64,000 bases of DNA. Origin: Adiantum capillus-veneris (lineage: Eukaryota; Streptophyta; Polypodiopsida; Polypodiales; Pteridaceae). A program made the translations under genes and the position numbers. Every line of letters starts with the position of its first letter. Within the stretch, counting starts at the first letter, position 1. The notes beneath the pieces are model-generated. The model had not been told where the DNA came from and searched no databases. It worked only from the letters and a program-made list of their open reading frames with translations. Below, piece by piece: positions 32,038 through 43,072 of the stretch. The DNA lies in assembly GCA_014529385.2 (NCBI GenBank), contig CM043950.1:64560935-64624934 (forward strand), given 5' to 3'.

Positions 32038-32262
32038 TGTTAAGTATGGAGCCTGATTTACCCTTGTAATTTTTTGTGGTAAAAGCGCACATTTGTAAGG
32101 CCCCCATTATGAGGAGAGCCAGTGTGCGTGAAGGAAAATCACTCACCGGAAACCAAAATTTTCACAGACAAGAATCATGGGAAACTTTAGAGGCTTTGGG
32201 GGCCTCCGCCCCCGAGACTATTTTCGCCGGAATATTCCTTTTTGCCGGAATATTATGGCCAG

Positions 32263-32362
32263 ACGGCGGCCGGAAAGTTGTCGGAAAACAACTGGTCGGT
32301 TGGCCGGTGGCCGATAGTCAATGGCCGATGGCCGGTGGTCGGAAGTCAATGGCCGGTGGCCG
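32263..32362. repeat. GGCCG-rich short tandem repeat in the solo LTR
   Basis: About 100 bases of degenerate repeats around GGCCGGTGGCCGATAGTCAA. It is much more GC-rich than the surroundings and lies upstream of the TATA box, so it may be an enhancer-like U3 repeat. Confidence 0.75.
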
Positions 32363-32492
32363 AATTCAAAAGCGGACTTGTCTTCTCAAGGGCGGCCACA
32401 CATGGGCGGATTGGAGGGTCCGATTTGGAATTATTCGCACAAGGGCGGCTAGACATGGCTGTCTCTCATAAGAGAGGGCAGCCCTTTTGGCC

Positions 32493-32500
32493 TATAAAAG
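32493..32500 (+). promoter_or_regulatory. TATA box of the solo LTR
   Basis: TATAAAAG in GCCTATAAAAGGAGG, two thirds along the LTR. This fits the U3/R boundary of a copia LTR. Confidence 0.65.
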
Positions 32501-32816
32501 GAGGCCATTTCTACACACATTTCATAGTGTGAAGTTGATGCAACAAGGTGAGTGTGAGGTGGTGAGAGTGAAGCAAGGCGGGAGCTCTATTAAGGGTTTA
32601 ATCCCTTTGTAAACTACTTCTTCTTTTGAAGTGCTAAAGCCATTGAGTGGCTGCTTTCCCGTGGACGTAGCCCACATTGGGTGAACCACGTATATCGTGT
32701 GTACTCTCTCTCTCTCTCTCTCTACTCTATAATCTCTTGTGTGTGAAATCTATCTCTCTCCATTAAGTAATCTACTCAAAAATCTATTTAGCTACGTCTT
32801 ATTTCCTAACAAAGGC

Positions 32817-33406
32817 TAGCACATCATTGACAAGTAGATTTCTAGAAGTGCATAGCTACATGGTGTAGCTCGGAGGACTCCGTGAAGCCCTTGTTTCCAA
32901 AGGTCTCATCACATTGTTGGATGAAGGCCAATACTTTGTTGGTGGCACCAAAGGTGCCATCATAGGTGAGGAAAGAGATACTCTTTCCTCCCTCTTTGAA
33001 CTTCTTGAGCTTTTGGGACCTTCGCCATGCTGGGTAAGTTTTGTGATGTCCTCTCCTCTTGTATTCTCTTAGAGTTGGCGATAGTCTAGATGGCCATCTT
33101 CATGGAGCCACATCTTTAGAGAAACTTAGGGATTCACTTCTTTCTCATTCTTTGGATTCCTCCTCTCTTATGGGAGAGAGTCTTCTTTTGGGAGTCTCAT
33201 CAAGAGACCTCCTAAGCTCTCTCTTCAAGAAATCCCATAAGCACGAAGTTGTTGGGTAACTTCGGCTTGCAAAGTAGGGTTGCCTATAGCTTGATGCAAC
33301 CTAGTAACGTGATAATTGATAAACATGGAGAATCATCATTAGCACCTTCATGTGCAAAATCAAAGTTATCAATGTTCATTCTACTCTCTTGGTTATTGTC
33401 AACCAT
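32817..33406 (-). pseudogene. Gypsy-D gag, first part
   Basis: ATG at 33406 starts MVDNNQESRMNIDNFDFAHE, homologous to the Gypsy-C N-terminus but without the (AG)n slip. Stops and frame changes follow. Near 33000-32817 the nucleotide sequence matches Gypsy-C 19640-19850 (the GFTESSKLCHVAMH region) up to the solo LTR site. Confidence 0.8.
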
Positions 33407-33807
33407 GCTAATTATAATTATGTGTTTACTTAGTGTATTCTTTGGAAACTCAAAACCCTAGTTGCTACTCCTCTTAGCCTTTGAAAATAAGCACTTAAGT
33501 ATCTACACCCACGGCTCGAATTGGTTAATTATAGTGAGTAGTGGAGTGGGTCTAACATAACAGAATTGTCGAGGGATAGCTCCTTTTGGACTTCTTATGG
33601 CTCAATAATGGTAAAGCCATATGCAAGTTTAAAAATACCCCATTATTAAGACCAAAGCTCCCGAGGTGTGCACCATACCTCACATAGTGGGCTCAACTAA
33701 ACCGATAATAGATCCCAGTCCCACTTACCCTAATATAATTAACAAAATCAACCATTAATAGGCTACTCAAGGACCTCTCTTCTTAAGCAAGAAAATAGAA
33801 ACCAAAT

Positions 33808-33819
33808 GCTCCGATACCA
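33808..33819 (-). promoter_or_regulatory. Gypsy-D primer-binding site
   Basis: TGGTATCGGAGC on the minus strand, one base from the 5' LTR. It has one difference from the common site. Confidence 0.88.
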
Positions 33820-33820
33820 A

Positions 33821-35427
33821 TGTAATGTAAATGGCCTATGAACTTTGAGAATAACGGAATTAAGAAAATTAGAGTGAGCATTTTTGTGAGATTACTTTGA
33901 GAACTTGGAGGGTGAACATAATTGATGGTTGCAACATAAACATAGTACTTAATTAACGTGGCATGAACAATACTTTTGCAAGAGAGAGAGTATTAGAGAA
34001 CATGAAAATAGATGAGGACCGGATTTACTTGGAGCCGGTCCCGCCTTCAAAAGGCATTTGTATTAAAGATTCTCCCATCAAGAGAGACTTTGTTATAATA
34101 CAATCTTTGTGCTCCTTGTGACCTTGGTGATGCTATGAAGATGGAAAGCTTCATGCATCACGAGCTTAACATAAACTGTGCAAAAAGAATTAACTATCCC
34201 AAGGCCTCATACACCTTTGAAGGTGGAGAGAGCTAGCGGGGAATGAGGGTATGGAGAGGAAGAAGAAACATTCCATACGAGAAAGAAATAGTTCCTCACT
34301 TATCATCACTCTTCTTGCTTAGCATAACATAATAGCATAGTAATGAAGATGAAGAAGATGGCAAGCGTAAGCATTGAAGCATGGCTCTTGGTTAGATTTG
34401 CATTCCATAGCCAAGAGTGTTGGTGTTGGATCTCCACTTCTCAACAAACTTGGAGAAGAAGATGGAGCTCTTGTATTTTGCACTCCACACAATGAGAGAA
34501 TGTGTGTGTGTGTGGAAGAGTATACCCCCCCCTCATGCTTGGTCCACACCTCTCTCTCTCTCTCTCTTGTATTATTTTATTATTTCATTTGGATATGTGT
34601 CCTTTTTTTCTCTTTGAGAGAAAGAACTTGATTATTTATTTTTGTGTATCTAAATTCTCATTGGACTCCTTTAAAACCTAACCAATAGCATTCAAGCACA
34701 TCATGAGGGCCACGTGTGGAGGATCATATGAACATGTGTCTTTTATGTATATTAAGTCATTTGATTGAATTGAATACTTCAAGGACTTAGTCAATCAAGC
34801 AAGCATGTGTCTTTTATGCTTCTTAAGTCATTTGTTTTGAATTGAATACTTCAAGCCTTAGTCAATCAAGCATGGATGTTCATGCCTCTTGAGAATTTAT
34901 CTTTGAATTTAACATTTCAAAAACCTTAGTCATTTAAGCATAAAAATCACCTCAAGCTTTGGGTAAGGTTCCCACAACCACTTTAAGAATCTTAGACCTC
35001 ATGCTTAGGTACGATTTCCACCTCAAGGTTAGCCCTAGCTTGCATAAGGTCAAATGACTTTTTAACACTAACTTTTGGAGGTCTTTAATGAAGCTAACCC
35101 TAAGGTCTTTTAAGCTCTATTAGATGCACGTTGCTTTTTGATAGACTACCTCAGTTTGGACCCCCTTTTGAGATGTAACCATCTCTCCTCTTGGTCCCTT
35201 GCTGAGGTAAATCTAGAAGCACTTATTACACATTGCTCTTTGGTAGATTGTCTCCTTATGGCCCCCTATTGAGATGCAACCATTTCTCCTTTTGGTCCCC
35301 TGTTGAGATAGGTCTAGAAGCACATATATATATACTAACTCTTGTTCCCCTTTTATCTTCCCATATTAAGTGATCAGTTTAATATGAGAAAATCATTCGG
35401 TAAAGCTAGATATTATATTTTATGACA
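33821..35427 (-). repeat. Gypsy-D 5' LTR
   Basis: 1,607 bases, intact. On the minus strand it runs from TGTCATAAAATATAAT (35427) to ATTTACATTACA (33821). It matches the two halves of the 3' LTR and, in opposite orientation, Gypsy-C LTRs. Followed on the plus strand by CTCTT. Confidence 0.9.
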
Positions 35428-35504
35428 CTCTTGTTGTCATTGTTCTCTCTTGTTAGGCGATCCCACTATCGTTTGCCCCTCTCACATTGATATCCAATTC
35501 GGGT

Positions 35505-35507
<3 letters not shown>

Positions 35508-35552
<45 letters not shown>
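35508..35552. repeat. (CT)n microsatellite
   Basis: About 22 CT units. Confidence 0.95.
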
Positions 35553-35555
<3 letters not shown>

Positions 35556-35669
35556 TATATGCATCATTTTTTGTGAAAAACAAGGGGGTCCGAGCCACCT
35601 AATTGCCTTTTCTTTATTTCACAAAAATATTACATGCATAGGTGGGTAGAGAGAGGAGTATTTACAAAA

Positions 35670-35751
35670 AAAGAAATAAGTTACTTTCTTTAATAGCCAC
35701 CGCAGCTATTAAAGAAATAAGTTACTTTCTTTAATAGCCACCACAGCTTTT
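35670..35751. repeat. 41-bp tandem duplication containing a perfect hairpin
   Basis: Two copies with a 41-base period (35670 and 35711) that differ at a few bases. At the junction GCTATTAAAGAAA and TTTCTTTAATAGC form a perfect 13-bp stem with an 8-base loop. Confidence 0.85.
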
Positions 35752-35774
35752 TGGAGGAGCATTAGAAATAAGAC

Positions 35775-36650
35775 TGGGGGGGGGGTAGGTTTTTTTTATC
35801 ATCCACGTGTGAGGCTCTAACTCCCCCCCCCCCCCCCCCCCCCCCCCTTTTTTTCTGATTTAAAATCTCCATTGAGGCATGTTCGAATGTAGAATCCAAA
35901 TGCTTCAGAAAAAGAAGAAAACACTAGCTCCGTTGAGGCCCCGTAGGATGGTATAAATCCAAAATTTTGAAAAAAGAGAGAGAGCTAGAGCACTCCACCG
36001 GTTTGCGCGCGTGGACAATGAGAGGGTGCTCACTGCTCCTCCACCATATTTTGGCTAGCTATTAAATTTAAGAAAATATTTATGAAAATTTGACCTAAAA
36101 AATAGTTTTTGAGTGCATGAAAAAGCAAAAATATCCAAATTTTTGGAAAAAACGAGGGGCAGAAGTGCCCCTGATCATTTGCATGTGTGCAGATGATGGG
36201 GAGCTCATGCCCCCCTTTCTTCCCCCAAAATTTGGATATTTTGAGTACATGAATAGGTCAAAATATCCAAACATTTGGAAAAAAAGGGGAGGCAAGAGCC
36301 CCCCAATCATTCGCGGGCTTGTGGGATGATAAGGGGCTCTTGCCCACCTTTTTTTCTGGAATTTTGGATATTTTGACCTCTTCATGTACTGAAAAAATAT
36401 TTTTAAAATCAATTTTTTTTAATATTTTGTATTTAGTAAGTAACAAAAAAATGGAGGAGGAGCTGTAAGCACCCTCTTAACGTCCAAGCTTTGTCTGCTA
36501 CCTGTGTGTGCAAAAGGCCTAATGCTCTAGAAACAAAGTATAAAGCTCTAGAAAAAAAGGGGAGGCTGGAGCGCCTCATCATCCACACGCATGTGGACAA
36601 TGGGGGTGCTCCAACCCCCCCTTTTTTTCAGATACGCTAACAAAGTGTGC
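35775..36650. repeat. Array of long imperfect palindromes
   Basis: At least three units, each a purine arm of the type AAAAAAGGGGAGG, a variable centre near ATCATCC-GCATGTG-GAT, and a complementary C/T arm. Units: 36114-36253, 36246-36389 (the two share GTACATG) and 36551-36629. More degraded units lie around 35780-35870 and 35960-36060. Arms also hold the matched words AAAATATCCAAA and TTTGGATATTTT. This could be a foldback or MITE-like family or a self-amplifying hairpin repeat. No ORF is supported. Confidence 0.75.
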
Positions 36651-39044
36651 TTGGTATTGCTTGGTTCAATATGTGGCAAAGAAAAGAAGCTCTGTGATGT
36701 TTTCAATAGGTCACAAGTGAAGGCATCTCTCCAAATTCAATCACCGATGCTTGCCTCTTGACGGTGCTTCAAATGATGTTTGTGTGTCCATGTCCGTGAC
36801 ATTTTTTATTGGCGCACACAGAACATTAGTTCACATCACATAAGACAAAAGTGTTGCAAACTGTGTCCAAAAAAAATATGTTCATGTATTTCTCTAACAT
36901 TGATATGATTTCTATCTTGTGCTCTTTGATTTTGTGATATTGACAGATTATACACAACTTAGAGACAAAGTGAAGTTTCTCAAAGATGGTATACATTCAT
37001 CGAAGCTAAAGATGAACCAAAGCATTCTTTGAAGTATTTGAAGTGTTAATCAGATCATTTTATTGAGCCTTTGAGGATATCATTGCATGCAATAGGAGTG
37101 ATGTAGCTCCTGAATAATATATTAATATAGAGGTGTGTATATATAGGGTTGTGGGTTTTTTTTTTGAGAACCCAAGGGTTTTTTCATTTACAGTTCAGGG
37201 TCCTTGTTTGAGCGGGGCTATTGAGCTTATATGTGAAGCTACTCTAAATATAGCCATGGGTCCCCTCTATATATATACCATACTATGTGTGTATTCTCAC
37301 ACTTTGGGGTTGCGCTCTCTGCGTACCATCTCTCTGTTCTTCTCTTTCTTTGTCTTCTCAACACTAATATACTTGGAGTATGTCCTATGTTTCTAGTAAG
37401 CCCCTTGGCTTGGTCATATTGGATAACCATTCATATACCCTTGCAAAGACCCCAAGTCCATATGTTGATAGCATATTGCAAACTTTGGAAGAGAGCAATC
37501 TATATCTAGAAAATTGAAGCCTTGCTTTTGATAATGACATCTCAAAAATAAAAAAATGTCAAGCTTGTGTGACAAAGCCTTCTAATTTGTCATATGCCAT
37601 GCATGATAAATTTTTTCAAGCGCCAAGCTGTGAGAGACACCGTGAAAGAAGACTACTGTAAAGTCAAAATTGCTTATGTTCTATTGTTGAGCCTTGCTCA
37701 ATTATCAAAAACTTACCTTGGACGCTGATTGATCCTTGCTTCATCGTAACAATGGACAACTGGAAAAGTGAAAATAAAATTGACCTTGTCGATCCTCGAC
37801 AACAAATAGAACTCGTTGAGTTGTGGAAGCATAAAGAGTGCCTGTAGTTAATGCATGTCATTACTACACTAGTGCAATGATAAAAGATGATCCAATATTG
37901 AGAGAAAATATTTCAGTAAACTTACCTAGCATTCTTTGCTTGAGTTCAAACCCTTGCTTTACATAAGCAACCTTGGCTTTCCGTGCTTGGATTAAGGAGA
38001 GAGATGCAAGATTCAATAAGTTTAGAATCTGAACTTTGATTTTAACTTGCTTATGGGCTTTTGGCCAAAGTTGAATGGCTACCTCAGCCGGTATCCAACT
38101 CCATTGTTCTCACAAGATTCTACTTTGATAAGCCTTGTACAAAGTCATGCTCATTGCATGTTTTTGGATAAAGGCCTAATTGGAGCCCTTAGGGTTTTAG
38201 GGTATGTGCTTTGAACCCGGATCATAAACGTGGCTTGCCTTGAAAATTATCTTTCCATGGGCTTGTCTTGAAACTTACCTTTCCACGTGTTCCATGGGCT
38301 TTAAGTATCCTTGCATGGAGAAGAAGCCTTTCTTCCCTACAACACTTTGATTTGGATTGGTATTATCACTATAGTTCGTAATTGTCTTACTTGCCCTAAT
38401 CGGTTTGTATGCCCTTAACAAGTTGTGTTGGCACCAGAATTTGATGGCAACATTGCTTTCACTACAAAGTCATGCTCTTTTTTTATGTGTTAGTGAAATA
38501 TTGTCACTGACCTTGATTGTCACAATCCTTTATTGTGCCATGATTCATCTTAGCTTGACTAATGACAAAAATTTTGAGGCATTGCTTCATCGTACTTGGT
38601 CACCTTTCTGTCAACTTCTCAAGCACAAAGTTTAAAAGTTGCAAAAATTGAGAAGGTATGATAATTATTGAAAAAAAACCAAGATACGTTTCTTACCCAA
38701 CCCCGCTCTCAGAGCTCATAACTCCTTATTGGTCCTTGGTGGTTTGCTTCTGTGACTCTTCAAGACTCCGGAGGTCCCTTGTTCTTAGGTGGACTCCAAA
38801 TTTTGGTCTATGCAATTCATGCGTTTGTAATAACATGTGTGTTGGGCTGTGTCGGTTGTTTTTTTATTTTTTTACAAAAAACGTGATCAAGATCCAAGAT
38901 TTTATAAGCCTTTTCTCAATTGCTTCTCTTCAAATTTTGTGCTTGGCTATAGATGTTTGCTTTGAAGATTTTCCACAACAATCCCAAATAAAACTATCAA
39001 GCACAAGGCCTTGCCTTGGTTTCCTTGCTTGGCTTTGTTGTGAC
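36651..39044. other. Region without recognised gene
   Basis: About 2.4 kb with no ORF I can assign. ATATATATACCATACTATG near 37269-37290 is TATA-like and precedes a CT-rich stretch, which could belong to an LTR, but I found no partner. The ORFs at 38405-38635 and 38658-39080 have no known motif. Confidence 0.5.
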
Positions 39045-39365
39045 TATTGGGAATTGGATCGTGCTAGCTCTGGTGGATGAAAGAGAAACATAGTGTCAAT
39101 GTGTGAGTGTGTGTGTAAGCAAGGTTATCACTCAAGTGAATTAGGTTCCAAGATAGAATTAGCTTGGACTCATAAACACAATCTTGAGTTTTGACTTAGC
39201 TTAGCACAAGCTCACCATAGACAAGCATGTAGTGCAAAATAGAGTTGTGTTTATTCATTCATGAAATGAGCTTTAAGTAGCTCTACAGCCTTGCTCCATA
39301 GCATGTGGGATAATTCCACTCTTCTCTCCTTGACTCACACTTTAGGACAAAGCTCACACTTTACA
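39045..39365 (-). repeat. LTR-H 3' LTR
   Basis: 321 bases. Starts TATTGGG (TG mutated) and ends CACTTTACA on the plus strand. Confidence 0.78.
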
Positions 39366-39380
39366 ATCCTCCCCTTGAGG
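39366..39380 (-). promoter_or_regulatory. LTR-H polypurine tract
   Basis: CCTCAAGGGGAGGAT on the minus strand, next to the LTR and close in sequence to that of LTR-B. Confidence 0.72.
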
Positions 39381-39410
39381 TTTGGACTATGACAAAATAC
39401 TGAAGATGCA

Positions 39411-39503
39411 TGATCCACACAGGATGATAAGCTGGTATCCAAACAGGATGGTAAAATCCACATAGGCTGACAAAATCCATACAAGATGATAATATCCACA
39501 CAT
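39411..39503. repeat. Short tandem repeat of about 20 bases
   Basis: Four or five degenerate units around ACAGGATGGTAAAATCCA inside LTR-H. Confidence 0.75.
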
Positions 39504-40239
39504 GAAAATAAAAGTCCTCCCCTACAAGTAGAGAGGCTTCATCTTCAAAGTATGTCTTCATAAAAGACAAGGTTAGTCTCTCCATTGTCTTCTTCGTCTT
39601 CTACCATGTGAGCTCATCCTTTTTTTTGGTCTCTTGCCTTCGTTGCTTCTGCTGTTGCTTTCAATTGATTCCTGGTCTTTGACTTCGTATCCTCCCCTCG
39701 AGCAAGTGCTTCTGTCCCCCTTTTTGTTGTGCAATCAGGCTTTATTCCATGCATGATAATGACATGCAACAATATGCAAAGCTATCCTATGAAAAGGTAT
39801 ATGCAAAAAATTAATGCTTTCTCTTCCATCTTGGTCATACTCCAAGAGCCCAAGCATGCGGTGTTTCTCATACACATTGTCACAAAGTCTTCACACATGG
39901 AGAGGTTTTAGTAATTTGGAGACTCTCCAATGCCAATATCTATCCCCTTACAAAAGCACATTTATAATGTCATCCATGTAGACGAATATAATTACATACA
40001 TTGCAAGAAGTTGTTGTGCTTGGCTGCAAGATCAATGTGTACTTTGGAATTTTCCTTCAATGTGAAGCTCCTCTTCATCGTCGGTGAAGCCCCTCTTCAC
40101 AGATAGGGGAAATCACCCTTTGCTTTTGCTTTTGATGCTCGAAAGAAACCCTCCTTGAAGCTTGGCAATAAACTTCTTTGAATTGTTGCAATGCCGCAGT
40201 CGGTGAGAACTGCCTTTTTGGTAGCCGTGATGCTACTGG

Positions 40240-40500
40240 TAGTCAGACCGTGGGAGCAAGGGTTTAATCCCTGTGGGAAAGGAGGCCTGTTAAGGGCTGA
40301 GGGAGATGGAGTATGCCGCGGGATGGCCCACTAGTGGAGCCGGTGCTAGTGTCAACAAGAAAGGTGGGAAGTTCCGGGCAGTTGGGGCAGGCGCAGGCAG
40401 CAAGGCAGCTTGTCAGGCAGGCGGGGACAGGTCGTCGGGTAGGCGGGCCAAAAAGGTGCGGCAGGAACAGTCCCTAGTGGACCCGATTTGCTAAAAAAGC
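40240..40500. other. GC-rich segment in the LTR-H interior
   Basis: Noticeably richer in G and C than its surroundings, with GCAGGCGC- and GGCGGG-type words on the plus strand. Short ORFs exist on both strands, but none has a known motif. A T-arm-like GGGTTTAATCCC at 40260 has no tRNA around it. Confidence 0.5.
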
Positions 40501-41130
40501 CAATTTGATGCGAATTTTGGGTCCTCCTAGCTTGCTGGAAATAGCTAAGTCGATTTGAGCCTTGGACCCCACGAGTCAACACCCATATGTGGTGCACTAG
40601 CCAACAAAGCCCACGAGCTTTGCTTGTGAAGGAGCTCCTAAAAATAAACTCTTAAACTCGAGCTAGCAGGCTCCATACACACACACACCTAAATATAGGT
40701 AACTTTGAGGGTAGGTTTAATGGAGTTCTCGGGCTCGGATTGCAGAGCTTGAAGGCTCTATGGAAAGCTTGAGATGAGCACTTCGGGATGAGGTGAGCAA
40801 TGCAAAAAGAAAATGAGTTCAATGAATTTAATCAAAGAGGCAAATGATGCAAAAATTGACACAAAGGGGAAATCTAAAATGCAACACAAAAGGATGCTAA
40901 TCCTCTCCCTAATCAAGTCTACCTAGCCATGGAGGGTAGTGGCCTCTTGGGTGTGCCAAGGACATGCCCACACATAGCTAGATTAGTGCTTAATTAGTGA
41001 GCGATGCAACTAGTTATGAAAATGTCAATGGGCTGTAACAATAATTATGAAATGCTAATCAATCTAATGGAGATGCTAAGAATTAACACACACTAATGCA
41101 TAATGACAAACCTAGCTAGCATAACCTAAA

Positions 41131-41142
41131 GCTATGATACCA
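41131..41142 (-). promoter_or_regulatory. LTR-H primer-binding site
   Basis: TGGTATCATAGC on the minus strand, two bases from the LTR start. Same variant as Gypsy-C. Confidence 0.82.
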
Positions 41143-41144
41143 AT

Positions 41145-41232
41145 TGTTGGGAATTGGATCGTGCTAGCTATGGTGGATGAAAGAGAAACATAGCGTCAAT
41201 GTGTGAGTGTGTGTGTAAGCAAGGTTATCACT
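41145..41232 (-). repeat. LTR-H 5' LTR (truncated)
   Basis: TGTTGGGAATTGGATCGTGC onward, matching 39045-39132. It breaks off after GTTATCACT, where unrelated sequence begins. Confidence 0.78.
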
Positions 41233-41750
41233 TCCATTTTTTTAAAGAGCAAGTAGCCTTTGAGTGTGAACTAGGCTGCCCAACTCCAACCATGGCATAG
41301 GCAGCACATGCCAAAAGAAAGACGGGAGGACATTTGCACATTATGCTCATATTAGAGAACAACAAAAACAAAAATTTCTCCTCAACTCGGCATGAATCCT
41401 CCAAGAGAAATAGCATGAAAATTGGTGTAGGTGGATGGGGTGACCTTGTGCATTCTAGGGCTCATTCTTTCATGCTTCTTGGCTCGCAGTCAAGACTACC
41501 ATAGCCTTGTCTAAGTGCGTGAGAGGGGGGAGAGAGAAAATCCATGCACTTCCATGAAAATCTCATATATTCTCCGCACACCACCAAGGGTGGTCTAGGA
41601 AACCACCTGTTCCTCCCATCCTGCATCTTCCCTACTTATTGGTTTGAACCCCCTTGAATGTTCCCATTGGGCCTTGCCCAGAAACCCGTAGCCTAGTAGC
41701 CCTTCAAACACGGTTCAATCACATTAAAAAAAATTAGTGATGCCTTTTGG
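41233..41750. other. Region without recognised gene
   Basis: No supported ORF, LTR or repeat was found. It joins the truncated LTR-H to the gypsy relic. Confidence 0.5.
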
Positions 41751-42620
41751 TTTCACTAGTGTTCCTGCAACATTCATGAAATGAATGCTATCTTGAAACC
41801 TTGTTTGGGTGAGTTTTTAATTGTTTTTTCGATGACATCTTAATTCTAGTGCTACTGAAGAAGAGCACTTGCAAGATCATCTTAGACAAGTGTTTGATTT
41901 CCTATGAGAGCATCCATTGTATGCTAAGGAAATGTGATTTCTTGCAAACTAAAATCCATTGCCTTGATCATTTGATTTCATACAAGGGCACATAGTTGGA
42001 TCCTTCCAAGGTGGAAGCGGTTGTGAGATGGCCTCATTCTCATAACTTTGATGAGCTTCAAATTTTTGTTGGATTGGCTAGTTTCTATCATAACTTTGTG
42101 CAAGATTATGCTAAGATTGATTTTCCTATGATGGGTCAGTTGAAAAACTAAGGCAATCACTTACATTTTTGCTGGCTTAAGAGTAGCAAAGGAGTTTCAA
42201 AAAACTTAAATTTGTTTTTGCTCTTGATCTTACATTAGCCATTATTGATCCTCTTAAACCATTGAGATAGATGCAAGTGATAGGGCAATAGGTGTGCTTT
42301 TACTTCAAAAATGTAGGCTATTTGCCTTTCAAAGAAATAAGCTTGATCATGCTCAACATAATATTATATTTATGAGCGTGAACTCCATGCAATTATTCAC
42401 GCACCAAAGAAGTGGCGTCATTATTTGTATGGAGCTAAATTTGAAATCATGTTTGATCCTCCTAGACCAATGTTCTTCACAAAGATGGATACCTTTTGGC
42501 ATCTCTTCCCAAAGTTCAATAAGTTAAACACACTTGTGCCAGATGACTCCTTATATAAGATGTACTTCAATGATACTGCATGTTATGTAATTCTTCCTGA
42601 AGTGGAAAAATAGAATGAGG
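41751..42620 (+). pseudogene. Decayed gypsy RT/RNase H relic
   Basis: Scattered over three frames but in the right order: GFTSVPATFMK near 41755 (RT fingers), EHLQDHLRQVFDFL near 41870, KVEAVVRWPHSHNFDELQIF and VGLASFYHNFVQDYAKIDFP at 42010-42120 (RT thumb/connection), EIDASDRAIGVLLLQK near 42265-42310 (RNase H first Asp), and a chopped remainder. More than ten stops or shifts make it old. Limits are approximate, and no LTR was found for it. Confidence 0.72.
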
Positions 42621-43072
42621 GGAAATGGTAAAATCTCCTAACAGAGGATGTGACCGAGTTTGTGATACAATGGGCGGAAAGTGTTGACATAGAAAAAATT
42701 TTCAGAGAGTGCCCTTTTGATTCTAGAGATAAGTCTTTGCAACGATGGAATTGCACTAGTTTTGGAGACAATGTTGGAAAGAGCAGAAACATTCAAGCTC
42801 CCATCTTTTCGAAGATAACTATAGAGGACCGCTTATATCCCCTACACTCCTTGTGTAGCTATTGCCATGACAACAAGCTCCCACACACTGTGTAGCTAAT
42901 TGCCAATACTCCCTATAATACACACAAAAGTAAATGAATGTGGGTTTGGAAATTTGTTGTGTCGATCTGGCATCATTTTTATATTTTAGTTTCTATTGTG
43001 GTTTTGTCAGAGGGTACAAACATTGTTCTGACTATGTAGGTGATAGATTTACCCTCAAAACACTGGAACATG
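42621..43072. other. Region without recognised gene
   Basis: Open stretches of 60-80 codons on both strands show no motif. Confidence 0.5.

Larger units (their letters stand above)
32038..32811 (+). mobile_element. Solo LTR inserted in Gypsy-D gag
   Basis: 774 bases from TGTTAAGTATGG to TTTCCTAACA, with perfect 5-bp duplicates AAGGC at 32033-32037 and 32812-32816. Plus orientation is inferred from TATAAAAG at 32493-32500 and from a late block GTGGACGTAGCCCACATT with GGTGAACCACG, typical of copia U5 regions. No internal domain is present, so it is an LTR left by recombination. Gypsy-D gag reads on cleanly across the site when it is removed. It matches none of the other LTRs here. Confidence 0.9.
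16005..35427 (-). mobile_element. Gypsy-D, Ty3/gypsy element carrying three nested insertions
   Basis: Outer limits are LTRs at 33821-35427 (5', minus strand) and 16005-16808 plus 21997-22809 (3', split). Flanking CTCTT at 16000-16004 and 35428-35432 is the likely target duplication; the left LTR start has changed from TG to CCG. Removing Gypsy-C (16809-21991), Copia-E (23728-28912), the solo LTR (32038-32811) and their TSDs leaves about 8.3 kb. That holds gag, nucleocapsid, protease, RT, RNase H and integrase in gypsy order on the minus strand. The RT core is deleted, and many stops show age. Confidence 0.88.
39045..41232 (-). mobile_element. LTR-H, pol-less LTR element related to LTR-B
   Basis: The left LTR (39045-39365) and a truncated right LTR (41145-41232) share their first 88 or so bases (TTGGGAATTGGATCG onward). 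The primer site at 41131-41142 and the polypurine tract at 39366-39380 place it on the minus strand. The tract and the inner LTR end (GGACAAAGCTCAC) resemble LTR-B. The internal part is about 1.8 kb with no intact pol. On the minus strand at about 39970-40010 the codons YVIIFVYMDDIINVLL recall an RT box, suggesting a pol remnant. The right LTR is cut at 41232, so no target duplicate can be checked (left flank GTGAC). Confidence 0.75.

Noticed and set aside
38405-39080. Two adjacent plus-strand ORFs (76 and 140 codons) as a possible host gene
   Set aside because: No motif and no splice or start context that stands out; length is within chance in this AT-rich sequence. The second overlaps the LTR-H border.
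40255-40285. tRNA-like GGGTTTAATCCC
   Set aside because: The complement pairs as a short hairpin, but no cloverleaf fits the flanks.
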